Origin: an uncultured Lachnospiraceae bacterium
GTDB lineage: Bacteria > Bacillota > Clostridia > Lachnospirales > Lachnospiraceae
DNA length: 64,000 nt
Direction of reading: 5' to 3'
NCBI GenBank assembly: GCA_910587935.1
Contig: CAJUNP010000002.1
Coordinates: 1 to 64,000, forward strand
The translations under genes and the position numbers were made by a program. Positions 24,688 to 34,080 of this stretch are shown in pieces. Position 1 is the stretch's first letter, and each line of letters opens with the position of its first letter. Below the pieces are notes generated by a model. That model was given only the letters and a program-made list of their open reading frames with translations. It made no database searches and was not told the origin of the DNA.

Positions 24688-26103
24688 TCAAAGCCTCTCC
24701 CCATTCGAGGCGATCACTTCTTTATACCAGTAAAAAGATTTCTTCCGGACGCGGTTTAACGTCCCTTTCCCATCATCATCCTTATCCACATAGATGAGCC
24801 CGTAGCGCTTGGACATCTCCCCCGTCGTTGCGCTGACCAGATCGATACAGCCCCAGGGAGTATAGCCCATGATATCCACGCCGTCCTCATCCGCCGCCTC
24901 CATCATTGCCCGGATATGGGACCTTAAGTAATCGATTCGGTAATCGTCGTCAATACTTCCATCCTCTTTTACCGCATCCACTGCGCCCAGCCCGTTTTCC
25001 ACCACAAACAGGGGCTTTTGATAGCGGTCATACAACGCGTTCAGGGTAATGCGGAATCCCATGGGATCAATGGGCCATCCCCACTGGCTGCATTCCAGAT
25101 AAGGATTTTTTGCCGAAGCGAAGACATTTCCGCCGGACGCCTCCCCTTTGCCGTCTGATCGCACACATCGGCTGTTATAGTAGGAAAGAGAGATAAAATC
25201 CACCGTATTTTCTTTTAAAATCTCCGTATCTTCAACCGTCATCTCAAGTTCTATGCCCTGCCGTGCCAGATATTTTTTCGCATACCCGGGATATTCCCCC
25301 CTAGCCTGCACATCAATGAAAAAGTAGTTCTCCCTGTCCTTTTTCATACTCTCCCAGACATCCGCCGGATTACAACTGTAGGGATATACGCTGCCCGCCG
25401 CCAGCATACAGCCTATCTGAAATTCCGGACTGATCTCCCGCGCCAGCTTTACCGCCAGCGCCGAAGCCACCAGCTCGTGGTGCGCCGCCTGATATTTCAC
25501 CCGCAGTTCGTCTTCCCCTTCTTTCAAACGGATCCCTGCCCCCAAAAAGGGCAGATGCATCAGCATATTGATCTCGTTAAAAGTAATCCAGTATCGGACT
25601 CTTCCCTTAAAATGCCGGAACACCGTATCACAGTATCTTAAAAAGCTGTCTATCATCTTCCGGCTCTTCCAGGAACCGTATTTCTCCACAAGAAAAAGCG
25701 GTGCATCGAAATGGCAGAGCGTCACCACCGGCTCGATCCCATAGCGCAAGAGCTCGTTTATCACATCATCATAAAACCGCAGCCCTTCCCGATCCGGCTC
25801 CGCCTCCTCTCCGGTCGGAAAGATTCTGGACCAGGAAAAGGAAAACCGGTAACACTGAAATCCCATCTCCGCAAACAACGCAATATCCTCTTTATAGTGT
25901 CCATACATATCTATGGCTTCCCTGCCCGGATAACGGGTATCCTCAGGCAGATCTCTGTAATCCATGGTTCCGTTCATGACCGGCATGCGATAAACGCCGT
26001 GGGGAATGACATCCACGATCGCCATGCCCCGTCCGCCTTCCCGAAAACCGCCTTCACACTGGTTCGCCGCCGTAGCGCCGCCCCACAAAAAATCTCTCCG
26101 CAT
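24688..26103 (-). CDS. bglA: 6-phospho-beta-glucosidase, GH1
   Basis: It cleaves phosphorylated beta-glucosides delivered by the adjacent PTS. At 471 residues it is a normal GH1 barrel. The acid/base is Glu177 in TFNEIN and the nucleophile Glu369 in VENG. The SATTGEMSKRYG stretch carries the Ser, Lys and Tyr that bind the 6-phosphate in this subfamily, which favours a phospho-glucosidase over a plain beta-glucosidase. It starts 30 bp after bglP, and AAAGG precedes the ATG. Confidence 0.93.
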   Translation of the reverse strand: MRRDFLWGGATAANQCEGGFREGGRGMAIVDVIPHGVYRMPVMNGTMDYRDLPEDTRYPGREAIDMYGHYKEDIALFAEMGFQCYRFSFSWSRIFPTGEEAEPDREGLRFYDDVINELLRYGIEPVVTLCHFDAPLFLVEKYGSWKSRKMIDSFLRYCDTVFRHFKGRVRYWITFNEINMLMHLPFLGAGIRLKEGEDELRVKYQAAHHELVASALAVKLAREISPEFQIGCMLAAGSVYPYSCNPADVWESMKKDRENYFFIDVQARGEYPGYAKKYLARQGIELEMTVEDTEILKENTVDFISLSYYNSRCVRSDGKGEASGGNVFASAKNPYLECSQWGWPIDPMGFRITLNALYDRYQKPLFVVENGLGAVDAVKEDGSIDDDYRIDYLRSHIRAMMEAADEDGVDIMGYTPWGCIDLVSATTGEMSKRYGLIYVDKDDDGKGTLNRVRKKSFYWYKEVIASNGERL

Positions 26104-26133
26104 GATCTTCTATCCTTTCCCTTCATTCCATCT

Positions 26134-28056
26134 TTACATACATGCGCCCACACTGATCAGTCCATCCCCTGCCTGAATTTGTTTTCCGGCCTCTGCCGGG
26201 AACACCTCGCCCATCTCATCGGCATTTGTCACAAGCACCGGCGTAACCAGCGAATATCCCGCCGCTTTGATCAGATCCATATCAAACTCCAGAAGCTTCT
26301 GTCCTTTTTTCACCCTGTCGCCGGTAGCCGCAAGGGGCGTAAAACCTTTTCCGTTAAGCTGTACCGTATCCATGCCCACATGCATCAGCAGTTCGGCGCC
26401 CTTTTCCGTTGTCATGCCGATGGCGTGGCCGGTAGGGAAGAAGGCTGAAATGGTACCGTCCGCCGGTGCGTACAACACGCCCACCTCCGGCATAACGGCA
26501 ATCCCTTTTCCGAGGATGCCGGAAGAAAATGCTTCATCCTCCACATCTTCCAGCCTGATCGTCTTTCCCACCAGGGGGCTTACGATCGTTATCGGGGCGG
26601 CGGAATCCGCCTGCCGCGTTATAGCAGCTTCCCCCTTCTCCGCTTTTTCAGCCCCATCCTCTTTATAAAAGAACATGGTCAGTAAAAATCCTGCCGCCAT
26701 GGAAATCCCGATTCCCGCAAAAGCTACCAGTATATTTCCCATACTGCCGTCCGGGTTCATCATATTGGGCAGTTCAAAGATTCCCATGCCTCCCAGAATA
26801 AACTTCTTGAAGTTAAAGTACCCGTAAAACGCGCCGCCGATACCGCCCGCGATGCAGCTGATGATAAAAGGCTTTTTCTTCGGCAGCAAAATACCGTATA
26901 TTGCCGGTTCCGTCACACCGAAGATACCGGAGATAAAATTCGGGATCGCCATCTCCTTCAGCTTTTTGTCCTTTGTCTTGCAAAACATTGCCAGTACCAC
27001 TGCCGATGTCGCAAAGGTGCAGGCGAAAAACGGCATCATCACGTTGTCATATCCCAACGTCTGCACATTGTTGATATAAACCGGTATAAAACCCCAGTGC
27101 ATGCCGAAAATCACGAGGATCTGCCAGGTCAAACCCACAACCGCTCCTGCCAGCGTCGGGCTAAAACCGCGGATCGCCAGTGTAAACTCCGATATTAAAG
27201 TGGAACCGAAGGTTGCCACAGGCCCCAGAAACAGCATGGAAACCGGAATCGTCACAAGAAGCGTCAGCATCGGCACAAAGAAAAACTTCACCAGATCCGG
27301 TATGAATTTGCTAAATAATTTCTCACATTTTGAGGCAAACCACACCGCAAGGATCACCGGTATCACCGTTCCGGTATAATCCACCGAGATCACCGGTATG
27401 CCGAAGAAGTCAATATACACCGGCGAGCGGAACATGGTGCCCTCCAACAGGTAGTACAGCGGCTTCGCTCCTGCGGACAGAGCCCCCGCCTGTATGCCCG
27501 GATAACACATCGCCGCACCGATGGCAAGCCCAAGCATCGGCTTTAATTTAAACTTCTGCGCTGCCGTATATCCCAAAAACAGCGGCAAAAAGGTAAACAG
27601 CGCATCCCCCGCCGCATTGATGATCAGATAGCCGCCGCAGTCCGCACCGTAGAGCCCCAGGGTGACAAACAGCGTATTTAAGCCCTTCAGCATACCGCAC
27701 GCCGCCATAATGCTGAGAATCGGCTGGAAGATACCCGATACCATGTCAATCGCCTTATCAAAAAGCTTTCCGGATTTCTTTTCATCCGTCTCCGCTGCTC
27801 CCGCCTTCAGATCGAGAAGCTGCATCACATCCTCAAACACTTCCGGCACATGGTTTCCGATCACCACCTGATACTGACCGCCGCTTTTCATCACGGTCAC
27901 AACGCCCTCCATCTCCTTTAATACCTGATCCTTCGCGATACCCTCATCTTTCAGCGTAAACCGAAGCCTCGTGATACAGTGAACCAGTCCCGCAACATTG
28001 TCTTTGCCGCCGACATTTTTCACGATGTCTTTTGCCAGCGCTTCATATTTTCCCAT
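26134..28056 (-). CDS. bglP: PTS beta-glucoside transporter subunit IIBCA
   Basis: A sugar phosphotransferase permease with fused B, C and A domains (640 residues). The ATG at 28054-28056 has GGAGGG 7-8 nt upstream; the frame continues 100 codons further up, through the promoter region, and is not used. EIIB has phospho-Cys27 (VHCITRLRF); EIIC has about 10 membrane helices (about 100-460); EIIA has phospho-His559 (LLMHVGMDTV). It imports and phosphorylates beta-glucosides for BglA. A sigma-A promoter lies just upstream. No RAT/LicT antiterminator site is evident, so control probably rests with the RpiR regulator. Confidence 0.93.
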   Translation of the reverse strand: MGKYEALAKDIVKNVGGKDNVAGLVHCITRLRFTLKDEGIAKDQVLKEMEGVVTVMKSGGQYQVVIGNHVPEVFEDVMQLLDLKAGAAETDEKKSGKLFDKAIDMVSGIFQPILSIMAACGMLKGLNTLFVTLGLYGADCGGYLIINAAGDALFTFLPLFLGYTAAQKFKLKPMLGLAIGAAMCYPGIQAGALSAGAKPLYYLLEGTMFRSPVYIDFFGIPVISVDYTGTVIPVILAVWFASKCEKLFSKFIPDLVKFFFVPMLTLLVTIPVSMLFLGPVATFGSTLISEFTLAIRGFSPTLAGAVVGLTWQILVIFGMHWGFIPVYINNVQTLGYDNVMMPFFACTFATSAVVLAMFCKTKDKKLKEMAIPNFISGIFGVTEPAIYGILLPKKKPFIISCIAGGIGGAFYGYFNFKKFILGGMGIFELPNMMNPDGSMGNILVAFAGIGISMAAGFLLTMFFYKEDGAEKAEKGEAAITRQADSAAPITIVSPLVGKTIRLEDVEDEAFSSGILGKGIAVMPEVGVLYAPADGTISAFFPTGHAIGMTTEKGAELLMHVGMDTVQLNGKGFTPLAATGDRVKKGQKLLEFDMDLIKAAGYSLVTPVLVTNADEMGEVFPAEAGKQIQAGDGLISVGACM

Positions 28057-28084
28057 ATGTTTTCCCTCCTGTTTTGTTACCGCA

Positions 28085-28113
28085 ACTATATCACACCGGT
28101 ATTTACCTCTCAA
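28085..28113 (-). promoter_or_regulatory. bglP-bglA promoter
   Basis: Minus strand TTGAGA (28108-28113), 17 bp, TATAGT (28085-28090), about 30 bp before the bglP start. Confidence 0.65.
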
Positions 28114-28155
28114 TATGTTCCGACAGGATAGATCCGCCGTTCCAAAAAAGGGCGG

Positions 28156-28185
28156 AAAAATACCGCTGTTTCTGTAACAGCGGTA
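28156..28185 (-). terminator. Terminator after the RpiR-family gene
   Basis: TACCGCTGTT (28161-28170) pairs with AACAGCGGTA (28176-28185) over a 5-nt loop, followed on the minus strand by TTTTT (28156-28160). It separates the regulator from the bglP promoter. Confidence 0.85.
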
Positions 28186-28270
28186 CAAAATCCCATCTCT
28201 TATCCGGCTTATTCGACTTTCACTTTCGCCTTCCCATAAAACCTCTTCCGAACCTGCTCTCTCACCATGC

Positions 28271-29143
28271 TCAAACTTCTTCCCCGCTTGCCCCCTCTCT
28301 GTCCAGCAGCAGATCCATATGCTGCAACATTTCCAGTGAAGATTTCGCATGTTCATGATAGCATTCCGACAGGATGAGGGAAAAAACTATATCGATCACA
28401 TAATTCACCGCGGAAAAGGACGTGATCACATCCAGGCTTACCAGCGAATCCCGATTCGGGATCTCCACGATCTCATGGCACTCTCTCCTGATCACTTCAT
28501 TGTGAGGCCCCACGATCCCCACCACAAAATTATTCGTGGCTTTGCGCAGATATTTTGCCGCCCGGATCATCGTCCGGTTTGCCCCGGTTAAACTGATTAA
28601 AAACGCAATTGTCCTCTTGTTTTTCCGCGCCGCCAGATAGTGCCCGTTGACGCTCTCATAGGCGGAGCATTCCACACCCAGTGTGGCAAACTTGAACGCC
28701 GCGGACTGTGCCAGAATATAGCTGACTCCGGCGCCGTAAATATCAATGCACTCCACCCGCCGCAGCATATTATGTATCCGGTTCATACTGTTTTTATCCA
28801 GTGAGAGCCTGGTATTGGTCACAGCCTTATCATAGATACCCGGCAGCGTATTGATAATATCCGTATAGGTGCTTTTATCATGGATCGGCTCACCCGCAAG
28901 CATCCGGGCAAGCCTGTTTTTCTGGTTAATTTCCTCCACCAGCTTCAGTCGGAATTCCTGATAGCCCGAAAGCCCCAGCTTTTTACAAAGGCGCACCACC
29001 GTCGCCTTGCTCGTAAAGGAAGCCTCCGCCAGTTCCACAGAAGACATTCCGGGCACTTTGTCCGGATGATCCAATATGTATCGCGCCGCATCTTTTTCAT
29101 GATTGGTAAAATTGACTCCCTGTTCCAGTTTTTCCAACAGCAT
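28271..29143 (-). CDS. RpiR-family transcriptional regulator
   Basis: The 290-residue reading uses the ATG at 29141-29143, which has AAGGAG 6 nt upstream. An N-terminal RpiR helix-turn-helix domain (about 1-77, FTSKATVVRLCKKLGLSGYQEF) precedes a C-terminal SIS sugar-phosphate-binding domain (about 115-260, IDIYGAGVSYILAQ). Regulators of this type sense phosphosugars. Its place before bglP-bglA suggests control of that operon by a phosphorylated beta-glucoside or glucose-6-phosphate. It has its own terminator. Confidence 0.9.
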   Translation of the reverse strand: MLLEKLEQGVNFTNHEKDAARYILDHPDKVPGMSSVELAEASFTSKATVVRLCKKLGLSGYQEFRLKLVEEINQKNRLARMLAGEPIHDKSTYTDIINTLPGIYDKAVTNTRLSLDKNSMNRIHNMLRRVECIDIYGAGVSYILAQSAAFKFATLGVECSAYESVNGHYLAARKNKRTIAFLISLTGANRTMIRAAKYLRKATNNFVVGIVGPHNEVIRRECHEIVEIPNRDSLVSLDVITSFSAVNYVIDIVFSLILSECYHEHAKSSLEMLQHMDLLLDREGASGEEV

Positions 29144-29237
29144 AAACATCTCCTTGTGATACCGGTTATTCACTCGTAAAAACACTCAAAGCTCCGCACA
29201 GGCACATATTCTTTGCTACTCTGCCAAAAAAAATCGT

Positions 29238-30002
29238 TTATAAAAACAATTCATTCTTCTTATAGCCGCTGCATGCCTTTTTCAGCTTCATGCTGCCTGC
29301 GGTGAGCAGCGCCTTACTGACGCTTCTGGCTTTCTGCGGACAGACTGCAATACAGCGCATACAGGAAATACATGTTTTGTTATCGGTTTGAGAGGGATCA
29401 AGCGCAGAAATAGCCCCCGTCGGACACTCCCCCGCACAATAGCCGCAGCGCACACAAGCTTTCCCCGTCCGGGGTTTCATCGGTACACCGCCGTATTCGC
29501 GGTAGGGACGGTTCCCGGGCAGTTTCAGATCCCCGGATAAGCTCCCCGCCTCCATCGCAGCTCGAATGCGGAACGCAAATTCAGCCAGTTCCTTTTCGTC
29601 CTGCTCATTCGGACGCCCCGCCGCAAACTGACGCATGATCGAATGCTCGGCTATCGCCGCCACTCCTGCGATACATACAAAGCCTGCCTCTTCCAGCACG
29701 TCCTGCAGCTCTGCAAAGGTATCGTCATAGTCTCTGTTGCCGTATGCCACGATCAATACCGCCTTTGCTCCGTCTCCTTTCATCTGCCTAAGCCTTCTTA
29801 CGGCTATATTCGGAACCCGCCCGCCGTAGGACGGAACGGATACAATGCAGATATCCTCCGGCCGAAAAGAATACCCGGAACAATCCGTTTGTTTACTGAC
29901 AAGGTCAACATATGTGCTTTCTGGGCTGAAAGATTCTGTAAAAATATCCGCTGCTTTTTTTGTCCCTCCAGTGGGACTGAATGTGATTTCATAAACTGAC
30001 AT
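29238..30002 (-). CDS. EFR1-type flavodoxin-ferredoxin fusion protein
   Basis: A 254-residue redox protein. The flavodoxin-like N-terminal part begins YEITFSPTGGTKKAA, the usual FMN phosphate loop. A C-terminal two-cluster 4Fe-4S ferredoxin has Cys183, 186, 189, 193 and Cys211, 214, 217, 221. Such EFR1-type proteins are common in anaerobic Clostridia as electron carriers with unknown partners. AAGGAGG precedes the ATG. It lies 60 bp downstream of murF on the same strand and may share its transcript. Confidence 0.88.
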   Translation of the reverse strand: MSVYEITFSPTGGTKKAADIFTESFSPESTYVDLVSKQTDCSGYSFRPEDICIVSVPSYGGRVPNIAVRRLRQMKGDGAKAVLIVAYGNRDYDDTFAELQDVLEEAGFVCIAGVAAIAEHSIMRQFAAGRPNEQDEKELAEFAFRIRAAMEAGSLSGDLKLPGNRPYREYGGVPMKPRTGKACVRCGYCAGECPTGAISALDPSQTDNKTCISCMRCIAVCPQKARSVSKALLTAGSMKLKKACSGYKKNELFL

Positions 30003-30062
30003 GATCTGCCTCCTTTATTTCACGGATAATCCGACAGGGATGTTCATCAGTGTCTCGTTTTG

Positions 30063-31439
30063 TCAGTTTTTTGCAAACCACTCCACTAATTCTTCAAAAT
30101 GCATCCCATGGGAAGCCTTTACCAAGACCGTATCGCCTTCCGCCAGAATATCGGGCAGCATCTCCAGCAGTTCTTCTTTCCCTTCAAAATAACGCACGTC
30201 AATCACGCCGTCCCAATCGCGCATTGCCTCTTCGTACATATACTTTGACAGGCTCCCTACACACAGAAGCACATCCATTTCCTTTTCTACCGCATATCTG
30301 CCGACATCTCCGTGCAATTTCTTCTCATCCGTTCCAAGTTCAAACATATCGCCCAAAATGGCAACCTTCCTGCCCTCCGCACTCTGCAAAAGATCCAGAG
30401 CCGCTTTCACGGAAACAGGATTGGCATTGTAACAGTCGTCGATAACGACAAATTTTCCGGTCTGCACAATATTGCTTCTGCCCCCTACCGGCCGTACCGT
30501 TTCAATGCCCTTACAGATTTCGGACGGTTCCATATTCAAAAGTCTCGCCACACATGCCGCCGCGAGCGCGTTGCCGACCATGTGCAGTCCCGGAAGCGTT
30601 ACTTTAACAGGATATTCTTTTCCTTCCAGATGCATAACCGCTTCGCTTCCAAACAGTCCCCTGCTTTCAATCTGCGACGCATATACGTCGCAGGTACTTC
30701 CGCAATGTATTCCAAAACGGACCGGCCGGATTCCGTGAACCTCCCGGATTCCTGCCAGCATGTCGTCGTCACCGTTTAATACAATATGTCCCTGCCTGTT
30801 CATATAATCAAAGATTTCTGACTTTGCCTTTAAAATGCCCTCCCTGGACCCCAGGTTTTCCAGATGGCATTGTCCGATATTGGTTATAACGCAGATATCG
30901 GGCCTGGCAATTTTACTCAGGCGGTGCATTTCACCAAACTCACTGATTCCCATTTCCAGAACCGCCGCTTCATGTTCCTCACGGATTCGCAGTATCGTTA
31001 AAGGCAGACCTACTTCGTTATTAAAATTCCCTTCCGTTTTCAAAACGCGGTATTTTTCGGACAGAACTGTCGCTATAAACTCTTTGGTGCTTGTTTTTCC
31101 TACGCTTCCCGTAATGCCTATAACCGGAATATGCAGGGTCTGCCTGTAAGCCTCCGCAATATCTTTAAGCGCCTGAAAGGAATCCTCTACGAGAATGTAG
31201 GGCACGTTCACCTCTGTGGGCGCTTCTTCACACACCACGCAAGCCGCCCCTTTTTCCGCCACATCGGGAATAAAGCTGTGTCCATCCACTCTTTCTCCCC
31301 TTGTTGCAAAAAATAGATACCCCGGTTCCACCAGTCTGGAATCCAGCACCGCTCCCTGAATTTTTTCAGTCTCTTTTCCTTCCGCATTGCTAAGCGCGCC
31401 GCCGCAGGCTTTTGCAATCTGCTGCAAAGTCATATTCAT
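30063..31439 (-). CDS. murF: UDP-N-acetylmuramoyl-tripeptide-D-alanyl-D-alanine ligase
   Basis: It adds D-Ala-D-Ala to the UDP-MurNAc-tripeptide, the last cytosolic step of the wall precursor. The ATP loop is GSVGKTS at 111-117, followed by the Mur ligase central domain and a C-terminal domain with DDCYNANP. Length (458) is typical. GGGAGG is 7 nt before the ATG. It lies 31 bp downstream of ddl, which makes its D-Ala-D-Ala substrate. Confidence 0.96.
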   Translation of the reverse strand: MNMTLQQIAKACGGALSNAEGKETEKIQGAVLDSRLVEPGYLFFATRGERVDGHSFIPDVAEKGAACVVCEEAPTEVNVPYILVEDSFQALKDIAEAYRQTLHIPVIGITGSVGKTSTKEFIATVLSEKYRVLKTEGNFNNEVGLPLTILRIREEHEAAVLEMGISEFGEMHRLSKIARPDICVITNIGQCHLENLGSREGILKAKSEIFDYMNRQGHIVLNGDDDMLAGIREVHGIRPVRFGIHCGSTCDVYASQIESRGLFGSEAVMHLEGKEYPVKVTLPGLHMVGNALAAACVARLLNMEPSEICKGIETVRPVGGRSNIVQTGKFVVIDDCYNANPVSVKAALDLLQSAEGRKVAILGDMFELGTDEKKLHGDVGRYAVEKEMDVLLCVGSLSKYMYEEAMRDWDGVIDVRYFEGKEELLEMLPDILAEGDTVLVKASHGMHFEELVEWFAKN

Positions 31440-31470
31440 ACCGATACCTCCCGTTCCTTACGGAAAACGT

Positions 31471-32502
31471 TTATTCACACTTATTTACGGCCATATCAAT
31501 AATCCACTGGCACAAATCATCAAATTCCATACCGATCGCCCTCGCCTCCTGCGGAATCAGCGACATGGGCGTCATGCCGGGCAGCGTATTCGCTTCCAGA
31601 CAATATAAATCTCCGTTTTCACTCATCATAAAATCCATACGCGCATAACATTTTAACCGAAGAACCTGAAAAACCTTTTCGGCAAGCATCTGCATTTCCG
31701 CCGCTTTTTCTTCCGGGATCTGCGCCGGGCAGGTTTCTACAGTGCTGCCCGCCTGATATTTGTTTTTATAGTCATAAAACCCTTTAAGAGGCGCAATTTC
31801 AATAACCGGCAGCGCCTTCCCGTCCATCACGCAGACTGAAAACTCCCTTCCCGTTATATACTGTTCGATGACTACTTCATTATCATACTTAAACGCTTCC
31901 TTTTTGGCGGCTTCATATTCCGCATCATTTTTCGCAATAACCACCCCGATGGAAGAACCGCCCTTGCAGGACTTGACAATACAGGGATACGGTACTTTCA
32001 CCGTTTCTTCTTCCCCGCTTTTAAGCGTTATTCCCTCAGGCGTAGGAATTTTGTTATATACAAACAATTCCTTTGCCAGTCCCTTATCCATGGCAAGCGC
32101 CGAACTGACATAGTCGGTTCCCGTATATGTAATGCCCATTAAATCAAAACATGCCTGGATTTTTCCGTTCTCCCCGTCTTCGCCGTGCAGTCCCATGAAA
32201 ACCACGTCCGCCTGCTGGCAAAGAGAAAGCACATTAGGACCGAAAAAGTTCTTTTTCCAGTCCGGCCTTAAAGCCTTCACCTGACTGATATCCGGATTCT
32301 GTTCACGGACTGCGCCGATCTCCCTGGCCCAGTCTTCCTCTTTCTCAAAAATATCCGTGATATCTCCGTTATATCCTAAAAATACATCTAATAGAATCGT
32401 CTGATGTCCTTTTCTTTTTAAGGCCTCGTAAATCATTTTCCCGGAGGATAAGGACACGTCTCTCTCCGTACTGATTCCTCCTGCCAAAACAACAATCTTC
32501 AT
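31471..32502 (-). CDS. ddl: D-alanine-D-alanine ligase
   Basis: An ATP-grasp enzyme joining two D-alanines for peptidoglycan. The 343 residues include the N-terminal VVLAGGISTERDVSLSSG, the HGEDGENG block, the ATP-binding KSCKGGSSIGV, and the C-terminal YCLEANTLPGMTP with metal ligands. It starts 18 bp after the GH9-like lipoprotein gene and precedes murF, so the three are one operon. The active-site loop needed to tell D-Ala from D-lactate specificity was not resolved. Confidence 0.95.
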   Translation of the reverse strand: MKIVVLAGGISTERDVSLSSGKMIYEALKRKGHQTILLDVFLGYNGDITDIFEKEEDWAREIGAVREQNPDISQVKALRPDWKKNFFGPNVLSLCQQADVVFMGLHGEDGENGKIQACFDLMGITYTGTDYVSSALAMDKGLAKELFVYNKIPTPEGITLKSGEEETVKVPYPCIVKSCKGGSSIGVVIAKNDAEYEAAKKEAFKYDNEVVIEQYITGREFSVCVMDGKALPVIEIAPLKGFYDYKNKYQAGSTVETCPAQIPEEKAAEMQMLAEKVFQVLRLKCYARMDFMMSENGDLYCLEANTLPGMTPMSLIPQEARAIGMEFDDLCQWIIDMAVNKCE

Positions 32503-32520
32503 AATTTTCTACCCTTTCTT

Positions 32521-34005
32521 CTATGTATCTTCCTTTAAAATGTGGCTTAACATACAAATATAACAGGAGCCGGACAGCAAATCTTCCTGCAATGCGCCGC
32601 CTTCCTTCCACAGCCTGTCACTGCCTTTTGCATCCAGAAAACACACCGCCTGGGGATTACACCCAAGGAAATAGTGCAGGTGGTTTTCTATGACCGTGTC
32701 ATATTCATGATTGGTTATAACATAATCCGCAATGGATAATATTACCATATTCCATAGTAGATCTTTTGTGTTATCCAGGTCCTTATTTCCCTCCGTAAAA
32801 TAAGCGCCTTCTCTTGCCCTTAAAGACACCTCTTCCGCATAATTCATCAGCTGCTTCATAATAACGCCGCAATATTCTTTATTTACAGGCTTTCTTGTGG
32901 ACAGATATGTGAAAACGCCGAAGGTATCCCATGTTATGTTCCCCGGATCGACGCCCTTTTCCAGAAAAGAACGAAGCTTCGTATGATAGGCCTGCCGCCC
33001 GGAAGCCCGGTAAAGTTCCGCCGCCGCACTGAAAAGAATTCCGGCAATTCCTTCCGTTTCTTCCGGTGCGTCCGGCTGTCTGTCTATGTATTTCCAGGCA
33101 AGATCCGCCGCCTTTAAACATTCGGCCGCATACTTCTGGTCAAAGCTCTGATAAATATAGGAAAATTTGGCCATCGCCGCCGCAAAACCTGCCGATGCCT
33201 CTAAACTCACCGGTTCCATCTGATATACGGCCGGATTTTCCTGCGTATCTGCCCGGATTCCTCCATACACACCGCCGGATTTTTCCTCCTGTAAAAACAT
33301 CAGCCATTCCATCTGACTGCGAATCAGTTTCAGTATTTCCGGTTCCTTTGCCGCGCTGTCCGATCCGCTTAAAAACGCGGAAGGATACAATTCATAAGCT
33401 GTCAGCAGAACCATGACCGCTTCACAGGCCGTTTTCACATTCTGATTGTCAAAAGAATCCGTGAACCAGCCGCCCTGCAGAATCTTTTCTTCTGTTTCAT
33501 TCGTACCTGCCGAAAGAATCACATTAATTTTTTTCTCCTGACGCCGCTTTAAAAGAGCAAGCGAAGCCGGAAAAAGCTCGTCATAGACGGCATCGGACAG
33601 CGCAAAATTGTAAGACCTGCCCAATATGCCGCCCCGCACGTAATAAGTTCCTTCTTCTGTCAAATCCGTAAAATCCCCATACCCCATCAAACTTCCGTCC
33701 GCTTCGGGTTTTTGTCTGACCGTTCCGTTGTAAACGGTTTCTCCCGTTTCTTCATCTATAATCTCAAAGCTGTCCGGCAATCTTGCTCCCCGAAATATTA
33801 CCGTCTTTTCCCCGGACGGCGTATAACCGATCTGATTGATGAGAATATTGGGCATACTGACCGGAACTTCATAAGTCAGCTCCGGCGTCGGATGCAGGCT
33901 TGAAAATTCCGGTCCGTCATTGCTTCCCGGTCCATAGCCTTTGCCAGTGCAGCCGCTAAAGGGCAGCATAATACAGATAAAAACGCTGATCACTCTCCGT
34001 TTCAT
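32521..34005 (-). CDS. GH9-like lipoprotein with lost catalytic residues
   Basis: A 494-residue surface lipoprotein (lipobox FSGC, Cys19). An Ig-like cellulase N-domain (about 50-135, with ILINQIGY) is followed by an alpha/alpha-barrel resembling GH9 endoglucanases: VYDELFPASLALLK, then GGWFTDSFD where active GH9 enzymes have GGWYDAGDY, and FLGCNP near the end. Both catalytic Asp of the DAGD motif are missing, and the C-terminal catalytic Glu region (EDLLSGSCYICML) does not show the NEVAIN motif. I infer a non-catalytic or changed-function protein. It leads the ddl-murF operon, which suggests a wall-related binding role. Confidence 0.75.
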   Translation of the reverse strand: MKRRVISVFICIMLPFSGCTGKGYGPGSNDGPEFSSLHPTPELTYEVPVSMPNILINQIGYTPSGEKTVIFRGARLPDSFEIIDEETGETVYNGTVRQKPEADGSLMGYGDFTDLTEEGTYYVRGGILGRSYNFALSDAVYDELFPASLALLKRRQEKKINVILSAGTNETEEKILQGGWFTDSFDNQNVKTACEAVMVLLTAYELYPSAFLSGSDSAAKEPEILKLIRSQMEWLMFLQEEKSGGVYGGIRADTQENPAVYQMEPVSLEASAGFAAAMAKFSYIYQSFDQKYAAECLKAADLAWKYIDRQPDAPEETEGIAGILFSAAAELYRASGRQAYHTKLRSFLEKGVDPGNITWDTFGVFTYLSTRKPVNKEYCGVIMKQLMNYAEEVSLRAREGAYFTEGNKDLDNTKDLLWNMVILSIADYVITNHEYDTVIENHLHYFLGCNPQAVCFLDAKGSDRLWKEGGALQEDLLSGSCYICMLSHILKEDT

Positions 34006-34031
34006 CACAGATCCTTCCTCCTACCTGCTTC

Positions 34032-34060
34032 ATTATATCGCGTAGTATCCGCCAGGTAAA
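34032..34060 (-). promoter_or_regulatory. Promoter of the GH9-like-ddl-murF operon
   Basis: Minus strand TTTACC (34055-34060), 17 bp, TATAAT (34032-34037), about 27 bp before the first start codon. Confidence 0.65.
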
Positions 34061-34080
34061 GACTTTTCATGGAACCGGAC

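Noticed and set aside
28057..28356. A 100-residue N-terminal extension of the PTS permease
   Set aside because: It runs through the promoter and the upstream terminator, has no family similarity, and the internal ATG has an ideal ribosome site.
30001..30062. Separate promoter and terminator between murF and the flavoprotein gene
   Set aside because: The 60-bp gap shows a ribosome site but no convincing promoter boxes or hairpin.
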